Positions 24,459 through 32,260 of a DNA stretch of 42,796 nucleotides are shown in pieces. The DNA is from Actinoplanes sandaracinus (GTDB lineage Bacteria > Actinomycetota > Actinomycetes > Mycobacteriales > Micromonosporaceae), in the NCBI RefSeq assembly GCF_030009775.1, contig NZ_JASCTH010000048.1:1-42796 (forward strand), in the 5' to 3' direction. The position numbers and the translations under genes are program-made. Under the pieces are notes generated by a model. The model had not been told where the DNA came from. It worked only from the letters and a program-made list of their open reading frames with translations, and did no database searches. Position 1 is the stretch's first letter. Each line of letters starts with the position of its first letter.

Positions 24459-25500
24459 TGCGGTAGCCGGCCGAATAGAACGGCCAGATCGGCGGCCTGA
24501 TAGCCGGCGGCCACCGGCGGCGGAGGCTGCCGGGCGCGATCTTCGCGTTCGGCGAGGTGCTCGGCCACCCGGCGGATCACCCAGGCCTCGTCCTCGACGA
24601 GGTAGATGTCGCCGGTGGTGCTGAGGTGAACGTGACCGAGGATGGTCTGCACGTCACGCAGTGACAGGTTCTCGTCGCGGCTCATGCGCAGCGCCGCCGT
24701 GTGCCGAAGATCGTGCATCGTGTAGTTGGTGCCCAGCAGGGCGTTGACCCGGCGGAACACCGCGCGTAGCGCCTCGTAGTTCATCGGCTGGCGCCGTAGG
24801 CCGTCGCCATGGTCACGGCGCCGCAGGGTCCACCAGACCCGTTCGTTAGGCCCGAGTACGGCAACGCGCCGAACAGGTCCTTCCACCGCTCGTCGGGGAT
24901 CTCCCGGGGCCGGGTCTTGGGCACCCGCGGGTTGTAACGGATCCGGTCCTCAGCACGAAAGGGCTCCAACGGGTTGTGATGGGCATGCGGCCGGCGCCCG
25001 CGCCGGTCCAGGGACACCGGGTTCACCAGAGGCCCTTCACCGGACTCGATCCAGAACTCGTAGAAGCTGCGGATCACCGCGTTGCTGTGCCGAACGGTCC
25101 GGGGCTCGTAGCCGTCGCCGAGATGCCGCTTGCGGGTTACCGGGTTGATCGTGCCGGCAGTGACGGCCGAGCCTGTGCGTGGCGCGTTGCGCAGCTTGTC
25201 CGCCTGGCCGAGCCACAACACCAGGTCCCGCACCTCGACCGAAGTCGCCTTGTCCCAGCCGACGTCAACGGCCTGCAACCATCGCCACCACCTCAGCAGG
25301 CCATAGGCGTAGCTGCGTACCGAACCGGGCCGGTTACGCGCCGCAAAATCCCGAAGGAATCGACGGACCGGCACTACGGGCATACCGTCCGGGTCGATCA
25401 CCAGCCACGGCACGACGCCCTCGGTCTGAGCCACCCGCCCCCACCGCGGCAACCGAATCGCCGTGATGTCCCGCTCTACGGCATCCAGCTCGAACCTCAT
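24455..25500 (-). pseudogene. smaller tyrosine recombinase, TnpA-like, with an internal deletion
   Basis: The N-terminal part starts at ATG 25500-25498 behind GGAGGAG and contains the SAM-like DNA-binding domain (RNRPGSVRSYAYGLLRWWRW, EPRTVRHSNAVIRSFYEFWI). Near 24880 the sense passes to another frame that supplies the C-terminal catalytic part: MHDLRHTAALRMS, LGHVHLSTTGDIY, ending at TGA 24457-24455. The middle, where these enzymes carry the first catalytic arginine and beta-hairpin lysine, is absent: the join is at about LPYS-GPNERVWW. The gene therefore carries both a deletion and a frameshift and cannot be a complete recombinase. An assembly error is possible but no repeat is visible at the join. 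Confidence 0.75.
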
Positions 25501-25601
25501 GCAGTCTCCTCCAGTCAGGCTGCATGAAGGTCTATTCGCCAAGCGTGATCAGTTCAGCTCTCGTGACGGCGTGTCGCCTGGTAGTCCGGTCAACAGGCAG
25601 T

Positions 25602-26114
25602 CATGGCCTTGGACGCCACTTCCGGCCGGCGCAGCAGGTCCTGAGCGACCCGCGACGCGACTTCCTCGTCGTTGACCAGCGCGTGCACCGCCACCACTTT
25701 CTCTTGCACCGTCTCCGGGCGCTCGACCTGGCGGCCCATCAGCCGTTTCGCTGCGTCCGGTGTCCACCGACGGGCACCGGTGCGCTGGTCGACCGGCGGG
25801 TCTGCGAGGGTGGCGAACCGTTGCCGCTCATCCTGGAGCGGCGCGAGGATCTCGTGGATGTAGTGCGGCACCTCATCGCGGCGATGCGCCGTCGGCCAGC
25901 GCGACGCCACCCACCGCCACTTGTTCACCGAGCTGAGCGACATCCCGACGTCCTCGGCGAAGCGCGCCAGAACCTGCGACACCAGGGTGCCGAAGATGGC
26001 GTCGCTGCTGGAAGCGCCGCCTTGCCTGCGCATAGGCTCGATTTCCAGGGCGAGGTCACCGATGCGGAATTGGATTCGGGTTCGCTGCGTGATCAGCTCG
26101 CGGGTCTCGGCCAT
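25602..26114 (-). pseudogene. DUF6192-like gene, 5' half
   Basis: This encodes 171 residues from ATG 26114-26112: MAETRELITQRTRIQFRIGD, LALEIEPMRRQGG, FAEDVGMSLSSVNKWRWVAS, ending RRPEVASKAM. The central segment could be a helix-turn-helix (VGMSLSSVNKWRWVA). After Met171 the frame runs into the inserted element and stops within four codons (TAC, then TGA 25592-25590). The rest of the gene is at 20358-20708. The start is also suspect: the sequence just upstream belongs to an unrelated transposase tail on the other strand, no ribosome site is seen, and family members usually extend further, so the 5' end may have been lost too. Confidence 0.75.
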
Positions 26115-26117
26115 GTG

Positions 26118-26273
26118 CCAAAACCGAGCCGGCCCGGTCCCGGGCGTCCGCCCGGTTCCCGCAACCGGCAGACCGCCACCCGCTACGACGTGGGACTCAT
26201 GCTGGTCACTGGCCATGCACACCAGCGACCGGCCCACCACAAGAAGGGCACCAAACCCCGCCGAACTGGTTAA
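26118..26273 (+). pseudogene. transposase C-terminal tail fragment
   Basis: The plus-strand frame ending at TAA 26271-26273 encodes PKPSRPGPGRPPGSRNRQTA, TRYDVG and a basic tail ending KKGTKPRRTG. The proline/glycine-rich GPGRPPGSRNR tail is characteristic of the ends of one group of actinobacterial DDE transposases (NF041680-type, from memory). Sense begins abruptly near 26115, exactly where the DUF6192-like gene begins on the other strand. This marks the breakpoint of an older insertion or deletion. Confidence 0.6.
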
Positions 26274-26435
26274 AGCACAAGCTAAGAGGTCGTCGGCGAG
26301 GTTGCCCGCGCCACCGCGGCGTGGGCAGTTCCGGCGACGGCGCTGCGAAACTCGTCAGCCATCTCTCCCCGTCGTCGCCCGCCCGAGCATCCCACCGATG
26401 CTCGGGCAGGCGACGCCCGTCGGAAGCGGTGTGGA

Positions 26436-27437
26436 TCAGAGGTAGAGGTACGCCTCACCGGCATGCATGTCGTCAAAGCCGCCAATCAGGTCCCCGTTGT
26501 CGTTCAGGTCCTTGATCAGCGGCGCGCCGACACCAACCGACTTCGGGTCCACCTGGACGCCGTCCACCCATATGGTGGGGTGGGATTCCTCCGGTCCCCC
26601 GAACGTCCGACCGATGATCAGACCGGCGTTATTGATCTTCAGCGCCGTAGCGCTATGACCGCCGGCGACCGGCAGCACGGAACTCTTGTCGCCATCGGCG
26701 CTGAACGCGACAGTGACGTCACCCATACCGCCGTTGCTGGCCTGGCCGACGGCAACGCCGTGGTCGTTGATCGCGTGACCCCAGCTCACCGTGGTGCCGG
26801 CCACGACGCCGAGATCGGTGAGCGTGCCGTTGGCCTCCCAACGGGCGGCGTGGCGGCTGGCGCCGAACGGCGCCGTCCCGACCATCTGACCGGCACCGTT
26901 GATGCCGGAGGTGCTGACGTCCCCGGAGAACGCACCCAGGTCGGTGACGACCCTGTCGTCCCAACGGACGAAGTGCCAGCGGCTGTCCGCATCCATCGCC
27001 TCGCCGAGGATCACGCCGTGTTCGTTGACCTGACGAGCGACGCTGAACGGGCCACCCAGGCCGGGCAGCTCCCACACCGAGCCGTCGGCCTTCCAGTACA
27101 CCGCGTGCTGAACGCCGTCGGTCGTCGTCGACGCGCCGACGATGTGGCCGCTGTCGCTGATGTCGAGGGCCTCGCCCGTTGATCCCATGGTGAGGACCGC
27201 CAGGGTCTCCACCTTGCCGGAACGCCACAGGAACGGCTGGCTTCCCACCTTGCCGACGACGTCACGGTGGTTGTTGAGTGCCGACGGCTCCAGGAAGTCG
27301 CCCTGGTAGGAGCCGAGCCCGACGGCCTCGTACTGCCGCGCGGGCGGCGTCCCGGTACCCGGGCTCGCCAGTGCAGGTGTGGCCGTGGCCATTCCCATCA
27401 GGGCCCCCGCCGCCAATGCCACCAATCTTGTGTTCAC
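26436..27437 (-). CDS. secreted protein with HAF-type propeller repeats
   Basis: The protein is 333 residues from GTG 27437-27435, preceded by GGAAGG at a spacing of six. The signal peptide is VNTRLVALAAGALMGMATAT with a PALAS-P cleavage region. The mature part consists of about six repeats of 40-50 residues built on the pattern hydrophobic-x-IN-x-x-G-x-(V/I)-VG (GEALDISDSGHIVGAS, SWGHAINDHGVAVGQAS, TALKINNAGLIIGRTF), typical of HAF repeats that form a beta propeller. It should act outside the cell; ligand unknown. A second secreted protein with similar architecture lies at 32261-33559. Confidence 0.8.
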   Translation of the reverse strand: MNTRLVALAAGALMGMATATPALASPGTGTPPARQYEAVGLGSYQGDFLEPSALNNHRDVVGKVGSQPFLWRSGKVETLAVLTMGSTGEALDISDSGHIVGASTTTDGVQHAVYWKADGSVWELPGLGGPFSVARQVNEHGVILGEAMDADSRWHFVRWDDRVVTDLGAFSGDVSTSGINGAGQMVGTAPFGASRHAARWEANGTLTDLGVVAGTTVSWGHAINDHGVAVGQASNGGMGDVTVAFSADGDKSSVLPVAGGHSATALKINNAGLIIGRTFGGPEESHPTIWVDGVQVDPKSVGVGAPLIKDLNDNGDLIGGFDDMHAGEAYLYL

Positions 27438-27525
27438 ACACAACCTTCCCTAGAAGAGCTTCGATGTCCACATCCAAGCAGGACGGTGCAAGACTGCCAG
27501 CCGGCAGCGGATGCGGTGGCATTCG

Positions 27526-27633
27526 CGGAAGGTAGCGGGTGAGGTCGGCGAGGTCGTAGCCCTCGAGCGTCGGGCCGGTACCGGTGTCGCGGACGGTCTT
27601 GGAGCGCACGCCGTAGTCGCGAAGCTGCTTTGC
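27526..27633 (-). pseudogene. fragment of a DUF3631-type protein
   Basis: A minus-strand segment encodes KQLRDYGVRSKTVRDTGTGP and TLEGYDLADLTRYLP. This matches the very end of DUF3631 proteins, which occur in plasmid or integrative-element replication regions (from memory). Another frame just upstream (SWTELIPHELGKA) may be more of the same gene, separated by a frameshift. There is no start and no native stop. It suggests that a conjugative or replicating element once lay here. Confidence 0.45.
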
Positions 27634-27689
27634 CCAACTCGTGGGGGATCAGCTCCGTCCACGATGCGTCGGGTAGGCGGCGGAGGTCG

Positions 27690-27887
27690 GGGGAGCTGTC
27701 CCTGAACCGCGAGCGGCTGACCATCGACGCAACCGATGGCCTGATGCGGGTCGTGTACCACCCGGACGCCGGCACCGGTGACGCTGACAAGCTGGCTCTC
27801 CTGGCTTCCGCGGGTCTGCCCACTTCCCGCCCCAACCGGGACTTCCGGCGGACCGACACCTTGACGGGCAGCGGCGCATCCGGCTGA
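27690..27887 (+). pseudogene. C-terminal remnant of an MmyB-type regulator
   Basis: The plus-strand frame ending at TGA 27885-27887 encodes GELSLNRERLTIDATDGLMR, VVYHPDAGTGDADKLALLAS and a short polar tail. This corresponds to the last strand-helix segment of the ligand-binding (PAS-like) domain of MmyB-type XRE regulators. The DNA-binding domain and most of the protein are absent, so it is a remnant. Confidence 0.5.
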
Positions 27888-27939
27888 GCCGTGGAGGCGG
27901 ATCGGGGCAGGCCGCGCTCGGAGACCGTGGGCGCCTCGG

Positions 27940-28509
27940 TCAGCTGATCCGGCGGGGGCCGCGGATCACGTACCCGGCGACACCGGTGAGGGTGAAGATC
28001 GCCGCGGTCGTGAGGGCCGCGGAGCTGCCGGGCGGCTGGCCCACCCAGGTGAGCAGGTGCAGCGCGAACGGCTCCGGCACGGCAGGGATGCCGGCGGACA
28101 CGCAACCCGTCACGACCGGCAGGGTCCAGGCCAGCCGCCGGCCGAACAGCGTCGCGGCCAGGGCGGCGAGTCCGGTGAAACCGGCCGCGTCCCGCAGGAC
28201 GACGCCGGCCGGGACGCTGGTCACGACCGTCACCACGGTGGCCGCGAGTACGCAGATCGCGGCCAGGTGCAGCGCGCGGCGGGGCGCCCACCGGATCGCC
28301 GCGGTCGTGTCCGGAGTGCTGTCCGGCCCGCCGAGGCCGTGACCGAGAACGGCGACGCCCAGAGCCAGGGCGAGGGCGGCGGCCGTCACGGCGTGCCGCG
28401 ACCCGGTCTGGCCGGCGCCGAGCCAGGCGACGGCGACCATGGCGGATACCGCGCACAGCGTCCCGCCCGGCACCTCCCGGGAGCGCAGGAACAGCAGGAG
28501 CGCCGTCAC
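27940..28509 (-). CDS. membrane protein of an ABC-2-like exporter
   Basis: The protein is 189 residues from GTG 28509-28507, overlapping the stop of the upstream gene. It has about five hydrophobic helices (MTALLLFLRS start; TLCAVSAMVAVAWLGAG; AVTAAALALALGVAVLGHGL; ALHLAAICVLAATVVTVVTS; AALTTAAIFTLTGVAGYVI). Together with the larger upstream membrane gene and the ATPase fragment before it, it looks like the second permease of a small ABC exporter. No catalytic motif. Function is inferred from context only. Confidence 0.65.
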   Translation of the reverse strand: MTALLLFLRSREVPGGTLCAVSAMVAVAWLGAGQTGSRHAVTAAALALALGVAVLGHGLGGPDSTPDTTAAIRWAPRRALHLAAICVLAATVVTVVTSVPAGVVLRDAAGFTGLAALAATLFGRRLAWTLPVVTGCVSAGIPAVPEPFALHLLTWVGQPPGSSAALTTAAIFTLTGVAGYVIRGPRRIS

Positions 28510-29216
28510 CGGCCGCCTCCGATGCCGAGGGCGGCAGCCTGGTCACCACAGGTCAGGCCGGCAGGCGCCAGCCCGAGCGCCGGCGGGACGACGGCGAGCA
28601 GCCGTGCGAGCCGGCTCGTCGCGAGATACAGCACCACTCCCCCGGCGGCCAGCCCGCCGAACCACCAGGCCTGGCCCGAGCTGACGGAACCGGCGACCGC
28701 CTGGAACTCGGAGAGCGTGCTGGTGAAGAAGGGGAGCAGCAGGGCCGGCCCGGGCACCGTGGCGTCGTCACGCTTGGTCGCCTCGATCGCCGCGAGGAGC
28801 GCGGCGAGACTGCCCGCGCCGAGCACGGCCGGGGTGTACGCGTACGGCAGCAGCCGGCCGAGACCGAGGCCGAGCCAGCCCGCGGCGACCAGGGCCAGCA
28901 CGCCGACGAGGGTCACCGCCGGCCAGCCGTCGCCCGGATAGCCGGCGACCTTCGCCGCCCCGGCGGCCAGGACGAGCAGATAGCCGACAGCCAGGCAGAG
29001 CGCGGTGGCCACGGCGGACGGCCGCATCCGCCGCCATCCGCGAGCCGGGGTGGTGCCGAGCAGCTCCTCGATCCGGCCGCGCCGGTCCCGGCCGGCCTGC
29101 CAGGAGCCGGCCGCCAGCGCCAGCGGCCAGAGGATCACCAGCATGACGCGCTGGAAGACGGCGAGTAGGTTCCACTGCTGGTCCCACAAGGCGGTCTGCC
29201 CGGTGAGCGCGAGCAC
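28506..29216 (-). CDS. ABC-2-like permease, N-terminus probably truncated
   Basis: The protein is 236 residues from GTG 29216-29214. Five or six membrane helices are visible (RVMLVILWPLALAAGSW, ALCLAVGYLLVLAAGAAKVA, AVTLVGVLALVAAGWLGLGL and others). The motif DRRGRIEELLGTTPARGWRR is a typical cytoplasmic loop of permeases in which the helix is followed by an E-(L/M)-L-x-(S/T)-x-P element. Reading upstream, the frame continues (AGLYVLALTG) straight into the broken ATPase gene without a start codon behind a ribosome site. The original gene probably began earlier and its first helices were lost with the end of the ATPase. Confidence 0.6.
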   Translation of the reverse strand: MLALTGQTALWDQQWNLLAVFQRVMLVILWPLALAAGSWQAGRDRRGRIEELLGTTPARGWRRMRPSAVATALCLAVGYLLVLAAGAAKVAGYPGDGWPAVTLVGVLALVAAGWLGLGLGRLLPYAYTPAVLGAGSLAALLAAIEATKRDDATVPGPALLLPFFTSTLSEFQAVAGSVSSGQAWWFGGLAAGGVVLYLATSRLARLLAVVPPALGLAPAGLTCGDQAAALGIGGGR

Positions 29217-29224
29217 GTAGAGGC

Positions 29225-29476
29225 CCGCCGTACCGTGCGCAGGTCGGGCCGCCCGTCCATCGGCTGCCCGAGCAACCGGAGCCGGCCGTCGTGCGGGCGC
29301 AGCACGGTGGCCAGCGCCCGGATCAGGGTGGTCTTGCCCGCGCCGTTCGGGCCGAGCAGCCCATGGACGCCGGCGCCCAGGGCGCGGTCGACGCCATCGA
29401 CGGCCACATGCCGGCCCGTTCTCACTCGCAGGCCCTCGGCCCGCGCTGTCGTCGCCACGATCAATTCTCCGCTCAT
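29225..29476 (-). pseudogene. ABC transporter ATPase, N-terminal fragment
   Basis: The frame begins at ATG 29476-29474 and encodes 84 residues of an ABC ATPase: RVRTGRHVAVDGVDRALGAG, then Walker A GPNGAGKTT (about residues 42-50) and the start of the helical region (PMDGRPDLRTVRR). At about 29225-29235 the sense ends; the signature, Walker B and switch regions are all absent and the next meaningful sequence is the interior of the permease. A deletion therefore removed the rest of the ATPase and the permease start. The exporter cannot work with this subunit. Confidence 0.75.
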
Positions 29477-29607
29477 CGGTTCCGTGCGGCTTCGATCCTG
29501 CGACGGCACGGCAGGGGCACGCCTCAGCCGCGCTGCCGAGCGGAACGGCGCGGAATCAGTCGAAAGAACTACGCCGTTCGCGAGCCTGTGTCGTACCGTG
29601 GCCTCCT

Positions 29608-30345
29608 GTGTTGATGATCTTCCCGGGACTCCGGGGACCGCAGCGGGTGATGGTGGGTTCGTTCGCCGTCGTGGTGGCGGTCCTCGTCGTCATCGAAGGA
29701 CTGGACGGCCCGACGCTGCCCGCCGAACTCGGCATCGTCGCCAGCGGCCTGCTCGCGGTCGCCGTGGTGCTGCTCGCCGAGGCCCGCCCGGCCGCGGTCG
29801 CCCTGGCCGCGGCCGTGTCCGTCACCGTGTCGGTCGCCTGCGGACTCGTGCCGGCGATGCGCCCGGAGAACACGTTCGGTGTCGTGGAGTTCGCCGCGCT
29901 CTCGGTGGCGGTGATCCGTCTGGTCATGCAGCACCCGGTCCGGCGCGCGGCGGGCCCGGCCGCCTTGACGATGCTCGCGATCGGACTCCTCCCGATACGG
30001 GTCTTCCTTCACCCCGTCAATGTGCGGACGATGTCGCAGGACGGTGGCCTGGTCGCCATCGTGCTGACCGCCTGGGTGCTGTTCGTCGCGCTGCTCGGCC
30101 TCTACCTGCGCCTGCTGGAGCGCCGCAGAGCCGACGCCGACCGGCTGACCCGGCGGGCCGAGCGCCTGACCAACGCCCGTGACCTGCACGACTACGCCGC
30201 CCATCACGTGACCGCGATCGTCGCGCAGACGCAGGCCATCAGGTTCGTCCCGAGCTCGGGGGCCGCGCCCTCCCCGGAGGACCTGGACGCTCTGCTGGCC
30301 GACGTCGAGCAGGCCGGCGGTCAGGCCCTCACCTCGATGCGCAGG
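29608..30345 (+). pseudogene. sensor histidine kinase (NarL/LuxR type), truncated
   Basis: The frame starts at GTG 29608 (ATG 29614 is possible). About five membrane helices span residues 15-175 (VMVGSFAVVVAVLVVIEGLD, LLAVAVVLLAEA, GGLVAIVLTAWVLFVALLGL and others), followed by a HisKA_3-type dimerisation segment: RLTNARDLHDYAAHHVTAIV with phosphoacceptor histidine in DLHD. The HATPase domain should follow after QALTSMRR but is absent; the sequence passes directly into the linker of a response regulator. The kinase is therefore inactive in its present form. Confidence 0.75.
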
Positions 30346-30346
30346 C

Positions 30347-30662
30347 GTGCGCGCGGCCGCCGCCGGAACCACGCTGATCTCGCTGCCGTGACCGTGCGCC
30401 TGCTGGCTCATCTCGCTCCCGCCGCGACGCCGCAACGGAGACGCCGGAGGCGCCACCCACCGAGCCGCTCACCGAACGCGAACTCGCGGTGGTACGCCTC
30501 GTGGCGCACGGGCACACCAACGACGAGATCGCCGGGCGGCTCTACGTGACGCTGTCGACGGTGAAGACGCATCTGGCCAACGTGCAGCGCAAACTCGTCG
30601 CCCGCAACCGGGTCGAGATCGCGGCCTGGGCGTGGCGCAACGACGTCTGCTCTCCGGGCTGA
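30347..30662 (+). pseudogene. LuxR-type response regulator, C-terminal part with frameshifts
   Basis: Sense begins abruptly with the linker VRAAAAGTTLIS, shifts frame to AVTVRLLAHLAPA, and shifts again to ATETPEAPPTEPLTERELAV. The final frame holds the complete helix-turn-helix (RLVAHGHTNDEIAGRLYVTL, STVKTHLANVQRKLVARNRV) and ends at TGA 30660-30662. The receiver domain with its phosphorylated aspartate is missing. Together with the truncated kinase just before it, one deletion explains the loss of the kinase ATPase domain and the receiver; two single-base shifts followed. The HTH might still be made from an internal start, but none has a ribosome site. Confidence 0.7.
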
Positions 30663-30728
30663 CCGAGCCGGCAACGCGCCGGTGGCAAATCGGAGGCAGT
30701 GCCGATCTCGGATGGCCATACTGCTTCC

Positions 30729-31193
30729 ATGAGACTTGCCGAGGCTCTCGCGCTGCGCGCGGATGCGTCGCGCCGCGCCGAGCAGCTCCGCTCGCGCATC
30801 ACCGGCAGCGCGCGCTTCCAGGAAGGCGAGACGCCGGCTGAGGACGCCATGTCCCTGCTGACCGAAGTCGGCGGCGTGCTCGAGGAGCTCGAGTCGCTGA
30901 TCCGGCGGATCAACCGCACCAATGCCGCCACTCCGGTCGGGGGCGGCACCCTGACCGACGCGCTCGCCCGCCGGGACGTCCTGCGCCTGCGGCACAGCAT
31001 CCTCACGGCCGCCGCCGACGCTGCGGCCAGCGACGGCCAGCGCGGATACCGTCAGCTGCGCTCCGAGCTGACGATCATCCCGGCGCTCCCGGTCGCCGAG
31101 GTGCGGCACCAGGCCGACGATGTCGCCCGGCAGGTTCGTGAGGTCGACACCCTGATCCAGCGCATCAACTGGGAGGTCGATCTACTCGACTGA
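30729..31193 (+). CDS. DIP1984-family protein
   Basis: The protein is 154 residues from ATG 30729. It matches the DIP1984 (septicolysin-like) family: MRLAEALALRADASRRAEQL, the internal LEELESLIRRINRTNAAT, LTDALARRDVLRLRHSIL and the end VREVDTLIQRINWEVDLLD. The protein is almost wholly helical and should be cytoplasmic. No catalytic function is established for the family that I know of. It stands alone between the broken two-component genes and a gene-poor stretch. Length is as expected. Confidence 0.88.
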   Translation: MRLAEALALRADASRRAEQLRSRITGSARFQEGETPAEDAMSLLTEVGGVLEELESLIRRINRTNAATPVGGGTLTDALARRDVLRLRHSILTAAADAAASDGQRGYRQLRSELTIIPALPVAEVRHQADDVARQVREVDTLIQRINWEVDLLD

Positions 31194-31480
31194 CCGACGC
31201 GGAGCAGGTAGCCGACGTGGAGGCGGGCACAAAACCCGAGGGGCCGGCGGGCAATCCAGCCCACTCATGGCGCGCCGGGGGCAGGCGCGGGGGTTCGATT
31301 CCCTGACGCACATCGCACGCCCAGCACGCAACACAGGTGATGGCGCACATCGCACAGCACACCACCGGGTGCAGATCCACGACGGTGAGGGCGGGATCGG
31401 GGAATTCCGCGTCCCTTCACGAACAGACGATCGTGCGGGTGAGTTCGAGCGCCACCTTGGTGGCGTGGCCGTCGGCGTCG

Positions 31481-32101
31481 TCAGTCGAACCAGGCGACGA
31501 GCCGTACGTTCTCGTCTCCGAAGCGTTGCGCCAGGGTTCGCATGACGGCGAAGACGTGGTCCCATCCGGTTCCGGGTCCGAGGACGTCGTTGCGGGTGAC
31601 CTTCTGGTACGTGAGGGTAGCGCCGCCGCTCTGCCAACTGCCGTACGCGGCGCCGACGGGTGACTCGCCGGCCGGGGGCGGCCCGTACTCAGCGACGACG
31701 TCGGCGGGCCACTCGTCCTCGACGCGGTAGCAGTGGTGAAGGCTGGATCCGTTCTCGTTGACGTCGAGGACGCCCCGGGCCAGGGGTGTGACGGTCATGT
31801 CGAGGTCGCGCAGTTCAGGCCAGGAGACCCAGGTGGCGGCACCGATCGCCGCATCGATTTCCTCGAGGTGGTCGTAATCCTTGCGAACGGGATCCGACAC
31901 GTCGGCCGGAAGTCCGCGGCCTTCGGCGACCGGCTCCCAGCCGTTCCAGTTGCGAATGCCGAACAAGCATCCGAAGGCTGAATAGTCGCTGCCGGGATAG
32001 AGCGGATAGAGATCCATGCAGTGCACCCACGACGCCTCACGGTCGGAGGCCGCGTCAATCAGGTCACGGACCTCGATGGCGCCATAGATGTCGGTCCCCA
32101 C
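31481..32101 (-). CDS. conserved hypothetical protein
   Basis: The protein is 206 residues from GTG 32101-32099. The opening MGTDIYGAIEVRDLID, the central DYSAFGCLFGIRNWNGWEPV followed by GLPADVSDPVRKDY, and WSWPEL-type aromatic segments recall a family of uncharacterised proteins found in phages and actinobacteria, though I cannot name it. No signal peptide or membrane helix. The ending TLAQRFGDENVRLVAWFD looks like a strand closing an alpha/beta fold. The ribosome site is weak (GGAG about 17 bases upstream). No neighbours suggest a pathway. Confidence 0.7.
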   Translation of the reverse strand: MGTDIYGAIEVRDLIDAASDREASWVHCMDLYPLYPGSDYSAFGCLFGIRNWNGWEPVAEGRGLPADVSDPVRKDYDHLEEIDAAIGAATWVSWPELRDLDMTVTPLARGVLDVNENGSSLHHCYRVEDEWPADVVAEYGPPPAGESPVGAAYGSWQSGGATLTYQKVTRNDVLGPGTGWDHVFAVMRTLAQRFGDENVRLVAWFD

Positions 32102-32260
32102 GGCACGGGATCATACGGCTCCGTCGGGTGCCGGCTCAGCGCGCGGATGTTCGCCATCGTGGTCGCCGTGAGGGGGTCCGCTCCGGCGGGCCTTCACCAT
32201 GTCGCACCGATCGGCCGTTCCGGGGCTGCCCACGGGCGGACACCATGGTAGGCATAGAGG

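Larger units (their letters stand above)
20709..25601. mobile_element. Tn554-like tyrosine-recombinase element with barstar-like cargo
   Basis: The limits come from gene reconstruction: the DUF6192-like gene is in frame when 20708 is joined to 25602 (plus-strand order GATCCGC-CA-TGGCC). The dinucleotide CA is present at both junctions (20709-20710 and 25602-25603), so the exact boundary is ambiguous by that shared core. I see no long terminal inverted repeats or flanking duplications, as expected for tyrosine-recombinase transposons of the Tn554 type. Content: a barstar-like gene, an orphan gene, a large recombinase and a recombinase with an internal deletion. No third TnpC-like gene is visible. 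Active transposition by itself is doubtful because the first recombinase is broken. Confidence 0.75.

Noticed and set aside
31285..31320. A tRNA-like T-arm (GGGGGTTCGATTCCC) between the DIP1984 gene and the next hypothetical gene.
   Set aside because: The T-stem has a mismatch at its base, and no D-arm, anticodon arm or matching acceptor strand is found upstream. It may be chance or a worn attachment-site remnant, but it is not a tRNA gene.
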